Shown: positions 50,636-62,312 of the stretch, piece after piece
How the letters are laid out: every line of letters begins with the position of its first letter
Numbering within the stretch: position 1 is the first letter of the stretch
Assembly (NCBI RefSeq): GCF_021155765.1
Contig: NC_060112.1
Location: 12,152,001-12,216,000 of the forward strand
Origin: Diprion similis
Taxonomy: Eukaryota > Arthropoda > Insecta > Hymenoptera > Diprionidae
Direction: 5' to 3'
DNA length: 64,000 bases
Program-made: the position numbers and the translations under genes
Notes under the pieces: model-generated
The model's database searches: none
Told to the model about the DNA's origin: nothing
What the model saw: only the letters and a program-made list of their open reading frames with translations

Positions 50636-51334
50636 TTCGACGATACAATACATCATTGGGTGAATGTCTAGCGTTTGTCTATCCGATTTAGGTGCATGAC
50701 AACCTTTAAGAACGCGGGATGGTGCGGGTAATTATACATTTTTCATATCTAATTAAAACGGTGGGTTCCGTTAGTTTAGTGTTGGGTACACATTTTTGGC
50801 AGTAGTGACTTTAGGTCCAAATTTATTACCCAATCAGACTTAAACTGCATCGTCTTTCAGTGAAATCGGCACTGGCTCGGTATGGGCGGCAGCGTAATTT
50901 TGCAACTGATAATGAAAATTTGCAAAACTGCGGTCCACGTGGCAGGTAGTACAGCTAGTTCAAAAAATTTTACTAATCATTCAACCAAAGGTGTCATGTT
51001 ACTATAGAGGCTGCGTTGTCCTGAAAAATCCGAGGTTAATTATTGAAATTTGTTAGCCATAGATTGGGTGTACAATTTCGATGAGTTTGATGAGCCAAGT
51101 CCATATTTTATGGCAGAAAATCATTGCTGTTTCCCTTTATTTATCTGTGTCAAGCTTACACTAGTTTCAGCCTAGTTTCAACGACCAGTTTGACAAATTT
51201 CCAGTGAATTTCGAGGATCAAGTATACATGTATGTACATACTTAATACATATAAAATAACACACTGCTATGCTCATCGAGATCCGTGCAGGCTGCCTCGA
51301 TAGTGAAGCGTACCAACCACACAGACCTTGGATG

Positions 51335-51550
51335 TCACGTGACAAGTTGGGCGTACGATATTGGCTGAAAAATCGCGATTCAAACATTAGAATCCGTTGC
51401 CCGTTCAACACGAAACAGCAGCCAGTTGAGGGCGAGTGACCAAGAGAAGCGGCGTTTGGTGTATTACGTGCCTTATAACTGTGATTTTAACCGATTTCTA
51501 AGTTTTATACCTATACTGGACTGTGGCTCGAATTACCCGGAACAACAAAG
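51335..51550 (+). promoter_or_regulatory. PLK1/polo promoter region
   Basis: About 200 bases before the start codon lie TCACGTGAC (51335-51343), an inverted CCAAT box (ATTGG, about 51360) and TTCAAA shortly downstream. The last resembles the CHR element of G2/M genes in reverse orientation. This fits a cell-cycle gene, but only the motifs are directly visible. Confidence 0.4.
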
Positions 51551-54500
51551 ATGTCTAAACATGACAAAGACAACGTTATTCCCGATATAATCCACGATGG
51601 AAATACGGGAAAGAGCTACATTAAGGGTCGTTTCTTCGGGAAGGTGAGCTTCGAAGAATATTAATCAAACGTCTCATTTCTGCTGCATCCTTCCCAAGCC
51701 GAAAAATAGTAAAATTCTCGATTGCCGGCTTCGGAGGTGAAGTGAAAAACGAGTAGATCCTATAGCCATTTTATGTTATTTGGAATCAGTGGATTGAAGG
51801 CAAATTGATCAAACAATCAGATTCTGACACAACACATTAATTCCTTAGAACAGTATCGCGGAACAACTGATTTATCGTTATTGCACAGTTTTTTTTCTAA
51901 TTATTCATTCTGCCATATTACACGTCAATCTAAATCTTCCGTTTATGTTTTCCTCAGTCCGTACAACTAATTACACTATGTTTTGCACGCTGCGTCAATT
52001 GTCCTGATTCGGGATTCTGCAAGGTCAAATTTTCGAACACTATGCCACCATCAAGCCTATTGTTGATTTTCTGATGTGCTTGGAAATATATGTTCTGAGA
52101 AGTTGATGTTATTACCGTCGGATTAAGCCGAAAATGTGACTTGTCATACAGCTCTTACCCTTTCACCCAGATATATCCAACACTTGTTGCTCTTAGTCTT
52201 GTATAGCCTTAAAAAAATATTGCTGTATTCAGAGCTCCATTGAGCATTACATTAGCAGCAATTTGTCATGCAAAATTTATCGACTAATTTCACACAACAT
52301 GCCCACAAATCCAAGATAGAATTATCCTATGCACTATTAGCTTCCTAAAAGATATGTAAAAATTATATCCAATATACCGTCTTGAGTAGACCCGTATAGT
52401 ATAGCAATTTTTTAACAGTAAGGTAAAACGTATTAGTTACCCTGCCATGTCTGATATATCTTCAGGTTTAGGCTTCCCAATAATTTCATTTAAGCAAAGC
52501 AGAATTTTGTGGAAAAACTTTGTAACAGCTAATATCTTAAGAAATCATTTTATTGTTGAAATACTGTTTGAGAGGAATCTTACGAATGGAAATTTTGTAT
52601 TTTATAATCAGAAACGATGGTAAAAAAATGTGTTGTGGCAAATCTATATTGTGTTATATTTTTTCTAGGGTGGATTTGCAAAATGTTACGAGATCAAGGA
52701 ATCGAAGTCTCATCATGTATTTGCTGGAAAAATTGTGCCCAAATCAATACTGACAAAAGTCAATCAGCGTGACAAAATGACGCAGGAAATACATATTCAT
52801 CAAAGTCTCACACACAGACATATCGTCGGGTTTCACGGATTCTTTGAAGATGCCCAAAATATTTACATCATATTAGAACTTTGTCGTAAAAGGGTAAAGA
52901 TTTCACAATAACCTTTTATATTTCATGCTTCTTTTCAGGGAAAATAACATTACCTTTTCAAATGTCAGGAATATAAGTGTAATTCATCTAAGACTTGTAA
53001 TCATCATTTTCTTTTGTGTACAGTAGGAGACAAACTTTCTGCTGGTATATAAACTGGAATGCTCTGGCGATATATATCTCATTTATTAAATTTATCTTTT
53101 CAGTCAATGATGGAGTTGCACAAAAGAAGGAAAGCTCTGACAGAGTGTGAAACACGCTATTACATGAAGCAGATCTTGGATGGTGTCGCCTATCTGCACA
53201 AGAATAAAATCATTCATCGAGATCTGAAACTAGGAAATCTTTTCCTAGATGACGATTTACAAGTAAAAATAGGTGACTTTGGATTAGCTACAAAACTAGA
53301 ACATGATGGAGAAAGGAAAAAGTAATCGCATGATTCAATTATTATTGTAGACTTACGAGGCTCAAGATCCTAATGTTAACATGGTGAATCATTGAAAAAT
53401 ACATAATCTCTTTCAGTCCTAAACTTCCCAAATATCTACTTAAGATAAACCTTTGCCATGTTAATGTTATCCACTTCAAGCGATATTTAGTAATTTATTT
53501 TTTCTAAAACTTGCACCAACAAGTAGCTCTGAATGATAATGAACTGCTTTGATTTACTTTCGGAAAATAGAACTTTGTGCGGGACTCCAAATTACATAGC
53601 TCCAGAAATTCTGACGAAATCTGGACATTCCTATGAAGTTGACATCTGGAGCATTGGATGTATAATGTACACTCTTCTTGTGGGAAAACCACCTTTCGAA
53701 ACATCAAGCCTCAGGGAAACATATGCCAGGATAAAACAAGTGCAATACAAAACTCCAGCTTTTCTAAGCAAACCTGCAATGAATATGATTGCTAATATGC
53801 TTCAAGGGAACCCCACTAAACGACCCAGTGTTAACAAACTGATCAAAGATGCATTCTTCACATCCGGTATGAAAGATTTACTTTCTCAGGTTACTTTGTC
53901 AAGTCCATAAATTAGAAGCATATACAGCTGCTTCATGTGGAATTAACCAATTTCTTGAATATGGATGATACCATGCAATTCAAGTGTACAAAGCATTTCT
54001 TCGGAGGTCAAAAAATCAAATTAAGTGTTATTTTTTTTTTTACCAAATTCATAGGATTCTTGCCAACAAGTCTTTCAATATCTTGCCTCACAATGGCACC
54101 TCGTATGGATGCGTTGGAAATGCACAACCAGCGTAAACCATTGACTGAAATGAATGGAAATGGATGCGGAGACATAAATGATGCTCTATTCAGAATTCCG
54201 CAAAGTCCTGCTCTCAAGGCTAAAGCTACCGAAATCAGTGATGAAAAAAAATTAAATCTCGATATAAAGAAGATGTTGCAGACACTAAAAGAACAATTAG
54301 CAGCTGTATTGAAAGCAAAGCCTGCCCGGGACCTCGTCGCTTTTGGAGGTACATAGACTTATGTGATGCCACACAACAAATATTAAATTCACATACTATT
54401 CCAGCCGCATATATTACGCTACTAACAACCAGTTGTAATTTTACTAATCAATACTGTATATTTCCAATACAGAACGGCCAAGATCCTATCAGATTACCTT

Positions 54501-56640
54501 GGAAACATCAGGCATGGTTCTTCCAATCCGTGTATAATATTAATATACAATGTGTTTTTGTTCAGTAATCAATGCTGCTATTGCTGCAATTTGAAGACTT
54601 ATACAAAACCAGGAATAGTCAGGGAATTGTGATGGACCATAGAGAAAACATAGTTTTTTTATGTCGTTTATCATTTTCAAACATCAGCTATGCTTCGTAA
54701 ATTCAGTTAATCTAACTTTCAGAAATGGTATTGTTTGATTTCTAATTATTTTGTGTGAAACAAAACAATACTATGTTTTTTAGATACCAATATATATATT
54801 ATTCAAGGAGCACAACTTCTGGAGCCTTTGCTCATAAAAGCTGCCCAACATTAGATAAGTTTCGTGTAAAACTTTCAGGGAATTCTAAATTTTTTTGACT
54901 TGAAAAGCCAGGGAAAAGTCAGGGAATTTTATTTAACCAAAATTGTCGTCACCCTGTTATATTTATTTATTTTCAATATTTAATACTATGAGCATTACAG
55001 CTGATTGGTTTTATTTTTAAAAAGATCAGCAACATTTTAAGTAAAATTAATCAGTGAAAATAGTCCAGGTGCACAATCATCAACTTTTCATAGAAAGACT
55101 AGAAACTTTGCTCTTTCGAATTAGTTTTGTTCATTTCTAATCAACATTTATCTGAAATTCATGCAAAAGTATCTCCTATTACAGCGGACTATTAATTATA
55201 TTTGACTTTTTTATTGGGAACAAAGTAGATGTACATGTGAATTATTTTTATGAAGCATCACCATACTTGATATCACGAACTTCTTTATTGGCGATTGTAT
55301 AAATACTTCGACTTTTATTTATTACCTTTTCTATTATCAAGCAGTGATCAAAATTTTTGTCTGATATTGCATTTATTTTGGCACTGTTATTACGCAAGAC
55401 AGTAACAATATTGATCTGCACTGGATCCATGTAGGCAAATTGTTGCTAACAGAAAAATTATTCGGTACGGTGTGTCTTCTTTTTATGCCTTACAATGAAA
55501 CATTAGGACACTACTTTTGAGCAGAAAAAAAAAAAACTGTCAATTTTTTGTAGTGATGAAACTATTCATAACTTCTACCAATACCTATTTAAGGTGAAAA
55601 AAATTTCTTTGCTCTTGAATTTATTGCTACTGTACTATAAGCATTATCTCTTTTACGCCACACTTTCACGTTCACAGTTACTAAATTTGGCATAGCTAAA
55701 GTGTATTTCGCTTTACTTTGGTGTTTTCTGGAATTGAAATAAGTAACTCTTTAACGTAAATTATCTTTCTCTTCGTCATTGATGGTTCAACAATTTATCT
55801 CTCGTCTTCCATTATTAAACACACATTGTATATTAATGTGTACGATACTAGATGTTTCAATATGACCTGCAATGACGTGGTTTTTTTTTTCATATACTTT
55901 AGACGAGATGACAGATCCAGATGCACAACCATTTGTTTGGATTAGTAAATGGGTGGACTACTCAGACAAATATGGCTTTGGATACCAATTATCTGATGAA
56001 GGAGTTGGTGTGATGTACAATGACGGAACACGTCTGATAATGCTTGCGAACGGTTTCAATGTTCATTACATAAACCGTGAAGGAACAGAAGTTTACTATA
56101 CAGTTAAGGAATATCCGGCTAACTTGGACAAGAAGATGAAGCTGTTGAACTATTTTCAACGATACATGAATGAACACCTAATGAAAGCTGGGGGCTCGGT
56201 GACTGTTAAGCAAAGTGATTCAATGTCCAGGATTCCCTACATGCATCAGTGGTTTAGAACGCAAAGCGCTGTAGTTATGCAGCTGACTAATGGATCCGTA
56301 CAGGTAATAACAACTTGCACAGTTTTTCTTTTTCGTCTCTGACATCCATCTGTTTGAATGTTGTAAAAAAATTTTTGTGACCGTATGTACATTGCGACTA
56401 GTCAGTGTTGCATAAATGTATGTGTTAATTACTTTTTTCCAGATAAACTTCTTGGACCACACCAAGATTATAATGTGTCCTTTGATGGCTGCTGTCACGT
56501 ACATTGATAGTGAGAAAAACTTCCGAACGTACAGATTCCAAACGATTCAAGAAAACGGTTGTAGTTCTGGACTAGCAAAGAACTTAGCTTACGCTCATGA
56601 AAAAGTTGGTTTTATGCTGGTTAGTCCGCAGTCACGATAG
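51551..56640 (+). CDS. polo: Polo-like kinase 1 (Polo)
   Basis: Seven exons: 51551-51643, 52669-52893, 53104-53321, 53571-53866, 54055-54348, 55903-56303, 56443-56640. They give 574 residues with all phases consistent (fly Polo 576). The kinase domain has [14 protein letters not shown], Lys52 (FAGKIVPK), HRDLKLGN with catalytic Asp146, DFG at 164-166, and the activation loop [14 protein letters not shown] with Thr180 (equivalent to human Thr210). The linker has RKPLTEMN, like a destruction box. The polo-box domain has Trp392 ([16 protein letters not shown]) and the phosphopeptide pincer His515/Lys517 (DHTKI). Polo drives mitotic entry, centrosome maturation, kinetochore function and cytokinesis. 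Exon 4 has a purine-rich acceptor (GGAAAATAG), weaker than its neighbours. AATAAA signals near 57548 and 57581 suggest a 3' UTR of about 0.9 kb. Confidence 0.95.
54349..55902 (+). other. PLK1 intron 5 with a decayed TIR-element fragment
   Basis: A 1.55-kb intron. From about 54607 to 54956 it has repeated CCAGGAATAGTCAGGGAATT-type phrases and ends GTCGTCACCCTG, the inverse of a CAGGGTGAC terminus. This resembles the family at 48562-48933 but lacks a clear left end. Confidence 0.45.
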
Positions 56641-58967
56641 TTTCATAACTCAATCTAGTACTGATTAAAATAATTAAGCTAATGATTAACCATAATATCA
56701 TTCAACGTATGAATAAGCGACGCCACGTCCAATGCAAGAAATTTTAACGTCTCTCAACTTTTTTGAAGACATTTTTTATAATTACTGCTAGCTAGGTATC
56801 CAGACAGCCTGTTGTTAATTTTAATTATTATGTATTATTTTTTTTATGGATAGGTCTATAGTATTTTTCTATAAGCTTTTTTTTTATGCGTCGAAAGGTG
56901 AGACAAGTAGTAGGTAGAAGTTGATAGAAAGAAAAAACGAAGAAAGTGGAACAAACTTTCGTGATCATTGAATGATATTTCTAAGCACAAAATGAATAAC
57001 TATTGAACTTTTAAGTGCCGATGAAATTAATTATATATGATCCCACCTTAATAAGATATATACGTACACATCATGCATTTGCAAAGCTGGAACTTAATAT
57101 GATTGTGCTTTCTGAGGACACAGAATACTGGTACTTGGTAAGGTCATTTATTTCACAAGTACAAGGAGCGTGCTACCTCAGATTACTATTTAAATTTTAA
57201 CAAGTTCAAGCAGGCCAACATTTCTGTTCCAAGGATTCCAAAAAGCGGTTCTATAATAATGATAAATTAAGACTTAGAAGAAAATGAAGGACTATTACAA
57301 TAGATCAGTATCTGTACGTTATCCTTATAAGCTATCTCAATTGACTCGTTTAAATTTAAGCAACTGTACATACGTAGTGGTTAATTACGTCCTAAGAGAG
57401 GTACGATGAATACAAATACTAATCTTCCGAAGGAAAAAGTTCCAATATTTCTAATTACGGAGATGAAAATTTTCAGTACTATTTTGTATTTTTATACATA
57501 AATGATTGCGCATCCTCCAAATCAATACCGGAGTGTAATTGTACAAAATAAACTGCCTGCACATGTACATTTTTCGTCTAATAAAGAACTTATTCATGTA
57601 AATGTATTGATAGGTTTTTTTTTTTAACTTTTAAATTGTATTGTCCATAAATGTGAGGGCAGTTTGTTTTGTGGCGCCTGATTTCTTCACGACTTAAGCG
57701 CTGTATTCGATAATAATAATAATAGTTAAGCTTCAATTTCATATTTTTTTTTGTGCGCGATTAGAAAAATTACCCACAACTTTATAAGGTCAAGTTACTC
57801 AGGCAAGTCACTTGAACGTTCATAAGAAATTTAATTTAACTCTATTTGTTATCGCTCTATAACTTTACAATCGGTGAATGTGTATAGGCATATTTTTTAG
57901 TGTAGCTCAGTAATGTAGAATAAAGAATCACATGCAACACAATCATTACTTGGAGATACCTCGAAATATAGTGGACTAATCCCATATTTGGATTCTCAGA
58001 AAAAAACTGCCTTTCGACGTAAAATTCATTTTTCCCTGACTCGTTGACTGAAACATTCCTGAGTCATATAACATTCACTGCATGTAAGTACATACATATC
58101 TTGAAATTATGTTCGTTCCTATACAATGGCAAGTTTAGTTAAGAAGAAACAATTCTGAAAGATTACTTTGATTCAGCAAGAATATTACATGTAATAATCT
58201 TTATACCCGTTATTGTAATAGACAAAATCTTGCCAGGGGTCCTTGGTTGAGTGTTTGAAAAGCGCGGCTACTTACTAATAGCGGCAGTCAAGTTAGGCCT
58301 AGGGTCCCTAGATTGGACTCTATACGTACGTTCCGAAATTCGCTGCCAGCGCTAAAAATCTTCCTAAGATAAAGGCACAGCTAGTTATGAACTCGACTGC
58401 GCAAAAGAGACAAGAAATTACCGACCGCGCAAAGTGCAGATTTCGGAACGCAACCATTGCGATCATGATCACGAGGATCACGAGTTTATTGGTTAGCATG
58501 AACGACGCTTTCGTATTTCTTAGCATCCTGTTTGCGCAGGGGTAATATCCGCTTTCTCTTCCATTACGCCCGTTTATCCTGCTGAGGTACACACATTGAT
58601 TACTGTTCTAATTTGTCGTAATTTCCACTGAATCCCGCACTTCCTAAATTTGTCTTAACATGAAAACGATAAGTTATAGCAATCTATATACAGTAAATAA
58701 TGTTCATTACAATCGACGGGATTTATTTTATATTAAAATGTGTTGAAACTTGTTGCGAACATGTGCTCGTGGCAATCAAGCCATGCTTCACATATGCCCA
58801 CCGGCTTTGTCAACCTGTGAACTGACTAAACTTTAATTTTACTCGAACCAGCGGCGTTGTAGAATACGGAATATGATTTCCGTGGACCGAAAGAATCGGT
58901 AATGTAATCTTGTTTTCGTTTTTTTAGCCCTTAAACTCCTTCGAGGTATCCCTACACGCACGTAAAG
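56641..58967. other. PLK1 3' UTR and intergenic region before RpLP0
   Basis: Contains the likely PLK1 3' UTR (to about 57590), a second MITE-like copy at 58328-58453, and the short RpLP0 upstream region. A pyrimidine tract (TTTCGTTTTTTTAGCCCTT) stands about 45 bases before the RpLP0 start. No other gene was identified. Confidence 0.4.
58328..58453. mobile_element. MITE-like element, copy B
   Basis: Begins CGTTCCGAAATTCG and ends AGATTTCGGAACG, the same inverted ends as the element at 13760-13898. The shared interior includes CCTAAGATAAAGGCACAGCT, GAACTCGACTGCGCAAAAGA and related blocks. It is non-coding. Confidence 0.65.
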
Positions 58968-61037
58968 ATGGGTAGGGAGGACAAAGCAACATGGAAGTCA
59001 AACTACTTCACCAAACTCATTGTAAGTAAACCATAGTCCGACGTCGAAATGAAGTTGATTCGTTTTTGTCATTCTAACTTCACTGCATTCATCTGCTTTT
59101 TTATTTCGATCATCAAATAAAAAAAACAAATTCCAAGAATGTATATAGATTTTTTGAATGTAAATATAAGAATGTACAGAGCACATGTTTTCCACAAAAA
59201 CATAATTATATTTGATTGTGGATAATGCAAATTTCCATTTTTTTTAGAGTAACAAAATATCTTGAGTTGTCGAATTAAGAATAGGCATGGTGTGAAAGAA
59301 AGAGAAAAAATATTATCTGAACAAAATAAATATATCTATCATTTGTTCGATTAGCAGGGCTATTAAAATTGTGCTGAAAGTATTACGAATCTGTCGAAGC
59401 AAGAGCACACGGCCCTGATTTCTGATTTTATTAATTTTATTAATTTTCGTACTATCTTGATGTTTGCAGCAACTTCTGGATGACTATCCAAAATGTTTCA
59501 TCGTGGGCGCAGACAATGTCGGCTCCAAACAGATGCAGCAGATTCGTATGTCTCTACGTGGCACTGCAGTTGTGCTTATGGGCAAAAACACCATGATGCG
59601 TAAGGCGATTCGCGGTCACATTGAACGAAACCAGGCATTAGAAAAACTTCTACCGCATATCCGTGGCAATGTTGGGTTTGTGTTCACTCGTGGAGACCTG
59701 GTCGAAGTCAGGGACAAATTGATTGAAAACAAAGTTCGTGCTCCAGCTAGGGCTGGAGCCATTGCACCATTGAGCGTCATCATCCCTGCTCAGAACACTG
59801 GCTTGGGTCCTGAGAAAACTTCTTTCTTCCAAGCTTTGAGCATCCCAACCAAGATTTCCAAGGGTACCATTGAAATTATCGTAAGTACCATTGAAAAACA
59901 AATAAGAATCGAACAAAATGTCATATTTCATCTACATATATGGAATTTCCTATTGAAATTGAATTAAATGAACTCATTTTATTTAATAACATTATGTAAA
60001 GTAACAAGCATTCCACTGTCTTCTCCACTGCAACTTAATATTACAGAATGACGTGCACATTTTGAAGCCTGGTGACAAAGTTGGAGCTTCAGAAGCTACC
60101 CTTTTGAACATGTTGAACATCTCTCCTTTCTCGTATGGTCTTTTGGTTGAACAAGTTTACGACTCAGGCACCATATTTGCTCCTGAAATTCTGGACATTA
60201 AGCCTGAAGATTTGCGTGAAAAGTTCATGGTTGGTGTTGCCAACTTGGCTTCCGTTTGCTTAGCCATTGGCTATCCGACCATTGCGAGCGCGCCTCATAG
60301 TATCGCCAATGGGTTCAAGAACTTGCTCGCCATTGCTGCTACCACGGATGTTGAGTTCAAAGAAGCCACCACCATCAAAGAATACATCAAGGTGAACTAC
60401 TTTCATTTTTACATTGAAATTATGAGTGATATAAAATAAGCCAGGCTTATTAACGATTAATAAATTAATGATGAAAGCCTCACGCGTCTGAAGAAAAGGA
60501 ATCACATGCTAGAGCTAGAAATAGCTGAACCCACTAGCATGCCTTTTCTCGGTTGATATTTCGCGTTGAAACGCTGTCTGAATAACTTTAACTGAAGCAT
60601 AATTTTTACTTGTGGAGCCAGTAGCAAGTAAATTTTTATCATTAAATTTGCTGTTAATTACTTATTCAAGTTTGAGTATAATGGCGTCCTATTAAAAAAT
60701 TTTTAAATCTTTTTGAGATGTAAGTGGCTCATGATACTTCTGTGTAAAACATCTTATATATTTCTTTGACACTGATAAATGTTGTAGTAGTAAATTTATA
60801 TGTATACAACCAATGACTAAATGATCGCTTCAGTTGCTACTGTACTTGAAAGAAATACCCATCTGTATTGACAAACTGTTGCGTTCATTGCCTTAGGATC
60901 CCAGCAAATTCGCTGCAGCTGCTGCCGCAGTTGCTCCAGTTGCTGCTGCTGCAGCTCCAGCTGCAGAAAAGAAGGAAGAAAAGAAGGAAGAATCTGAGGA
61001 AGAAGATGATGACATGGGATTCGGCCTCTTTGATTAA
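58968..61037 (+). CDS. RpLP0: Large-subunit ribosomal stalk protein P0 (uL10)
   Basis: Four exons: 58968-59021, 59470-59880, 60047-60391, 60897-61037. The sum is 316 residues (fly and human 317), all in phase 0. It begins [18 protein letters not shown]. The rRNA/L11-binding region includes [20 protein letters not shown] and [15 protein letters not shown]. The Ala-rich hinge leads to [22 protein letters not shown], the acidic tail shared with P1/P2 that binds elongation factors and is the site of phosphorylation. P0 anchors two P1-P2 pairs on the 60S stalk. AATAAA at 61094 fits a very short 3' UTR. Codon use is more GC-biased at third positions than in neighbouring genes, as expected of a highly expressed gene. 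Confidence 0.97.
60468..60545 (+). ncRNA. Possible structured RNA in RpLP0 intron 3
   Basis: An ATGATGA C-box-like motif (60468) is followed by CTGA motifs near 60487 and 60527. A strong hairpin is also present: CATGCTAG (about 60507) pairs perfectly with CTAGCATG (about 60536), enclosing AGCTA-GAAA-TAGCT. Ribosomal-protein introns often host snoRNAs. However, the C/D terminal stem is not formed and no guide target was checked, so this is a weak candidate. Confidence 0.2.
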
Positions 61038-62167
61038 ACAATCAACTGCTCGACCTTGCATATGTTGCTGACAAAGTTTTATGCTGGCGTCTGAATAAAG
61101 TTGAAGAGAAAAAAAAATTTTTCCTTTGGTTGTCAATTGGCTGCCAACCCATTTCCTGTATATCATAATATTTTTAAGCAAAGACTTAGCCACGCACATT
61201 GAAGTGTCCCTGAAGTTATTTAATTAAATAGGTAATTACCGTAATTGGAAGAAGCTAAATGTTCGTACCAGCGTGACTTAGTTGCTAACTGTTTCATTGA
61301 AAATAAGGTTTTATCACAAGCGGTGCGAGTGAATGGTTTCCTATTACGCAATTTGATGTTTACGAGTGTAATATGAAAAATGATTGACGTTATTGCATGA
61401 ATCGTAACATCCGAATCAATCAACGCCTCGTTTAATATTCCGCGGGTACGTCAGATAACATCTGTATGTTGATTGATAGGTGTACGAAACTGATGAATTA
61501 TTATTCAGAAGTGTAAACGTGCGTTCGAATTTTTTTTGACCGCATTGGCAAGTCAGAGTTAAACTATACATTTCTCCATTGAATGTTACTATACTGAAGG
61601 TAAGTTGCTTGAAATCATAGATAACGAAATATCGTGAGTTATGATTCTAATGAAACTCAACTCCCTGTTGCTGTTATTAAATTTCTTATACCATGTGCAA
61701 ACTTGGGACGCCTCTCAAAATCGCATATTCTGTTTTCATAATTTCTTATAGTTTTGTACTATTGGTTAAACGCTAAAAAATTGCAGCCAATAAAATAAAT
61801 AAATATTCCATCATACAAATTGAACAAAAGATTTTGCATACAGAGCAAAGATATCGATGGACTCAAATCATTAGAAAGGGTTTTACCTATTAAAATCAGT
61901 AGTACATACGAATTGAAAAACTTGCCCTAAAAAGTTACTCAAGTTGGACAGTTGAAAGCGTTGTGAAGCAGCTCTCATTCACAATTCATCTAAATCACTA
62001 AAGCTGTACTGTTTTGAGTTTTGGCTGTGAAAAACAATGGAAAACTGCGGATAGCTGTAAACTAATAATAACAAAAGCTTTTGGACCGAAATTCATGTAA
62101 ATTGCATAAGAGAACAACTATAACTATACTTTTTATGTCTATATGGTTACTATTTTATAACCGACTT
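61038..62167. other. RpLP0 3' flank and intergenic DNA
   Basis: After the RpLP0 polyadenylation signal (61094) I see only AT-rich sequence and 3' flank of the minus-strand exon at 62168-62312. Confidence 0.4.
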
Positions 62168-62312
62168 TTATAATATCGCCTTAAAACTTGTCGCATATTT
62201 CCAGGGAATATTTAATTTTCCCAACAGTTTCTTTAGCTTCGGCTCAATAATCTCTTGAGGACTGTCGATGAGGATCTTATGGTGACTAACATTTTTCTGT
62301 CCGAAAAATTTT
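62168..62312 (-). CDS. 3'-terminal coding exon of an unrecognised gene
   Basis: A strong acceptor (TTTTTTTGGATTTCAG, exon start 62312) opens a frame needing two bases from the previous exon and encoding 47 residues. It starts KFFGQKNVSHHKILIDSPQE and continues IIEPKLKKLLGKLN, then IPWKYATSFKAIL and stop. Charge pattern and lack of stops look like real protein. No upstream exon was found between 62313 and 64000; the rest is probably beyond the right edge or in very short exons. I do not recognise the family. Confidence 0.45.

Larger units (their letters stand above)
46826..51550. other. Repeat-rich intergenic region between RASSF8 and PLK1
   Basis: A 4.7-kb region with no supported gene. It holds RASSF8 polyadenylation candidates (AATAAA near 47106), a TIR element (48562-48933), (AT)n/(AC)n and (ATT)n microsatellites (about 49617-49650 and 49735-49775), the palindromic element (about 50266-50635), and the PLK1 promoter near 51330-51550. 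Confidence 0.5.

Noticed and set aside
58200-58260. Possible tRNA-like sequence
   Set aside because: No A/B-box pair and no cloverleaf could be drawn; it is ordinary intergenic DNA.
58899-58927. Possible 5' UTR intron of RpLP0 (GTAATG to TTTTTTTAG)
   Set aside because: The gap would be only 29 bases, too short for a spliceosomal intron.
60500-60545. Similarity of the hairpin in RpLP0 intron 3 to a CRISPR guide scaffold stem
   Set aside because: The shared block is just a GAAA-capped stem of about 16 bases. There are no repeats, spacers or Cas genes, and this is a eukaryotic genome.
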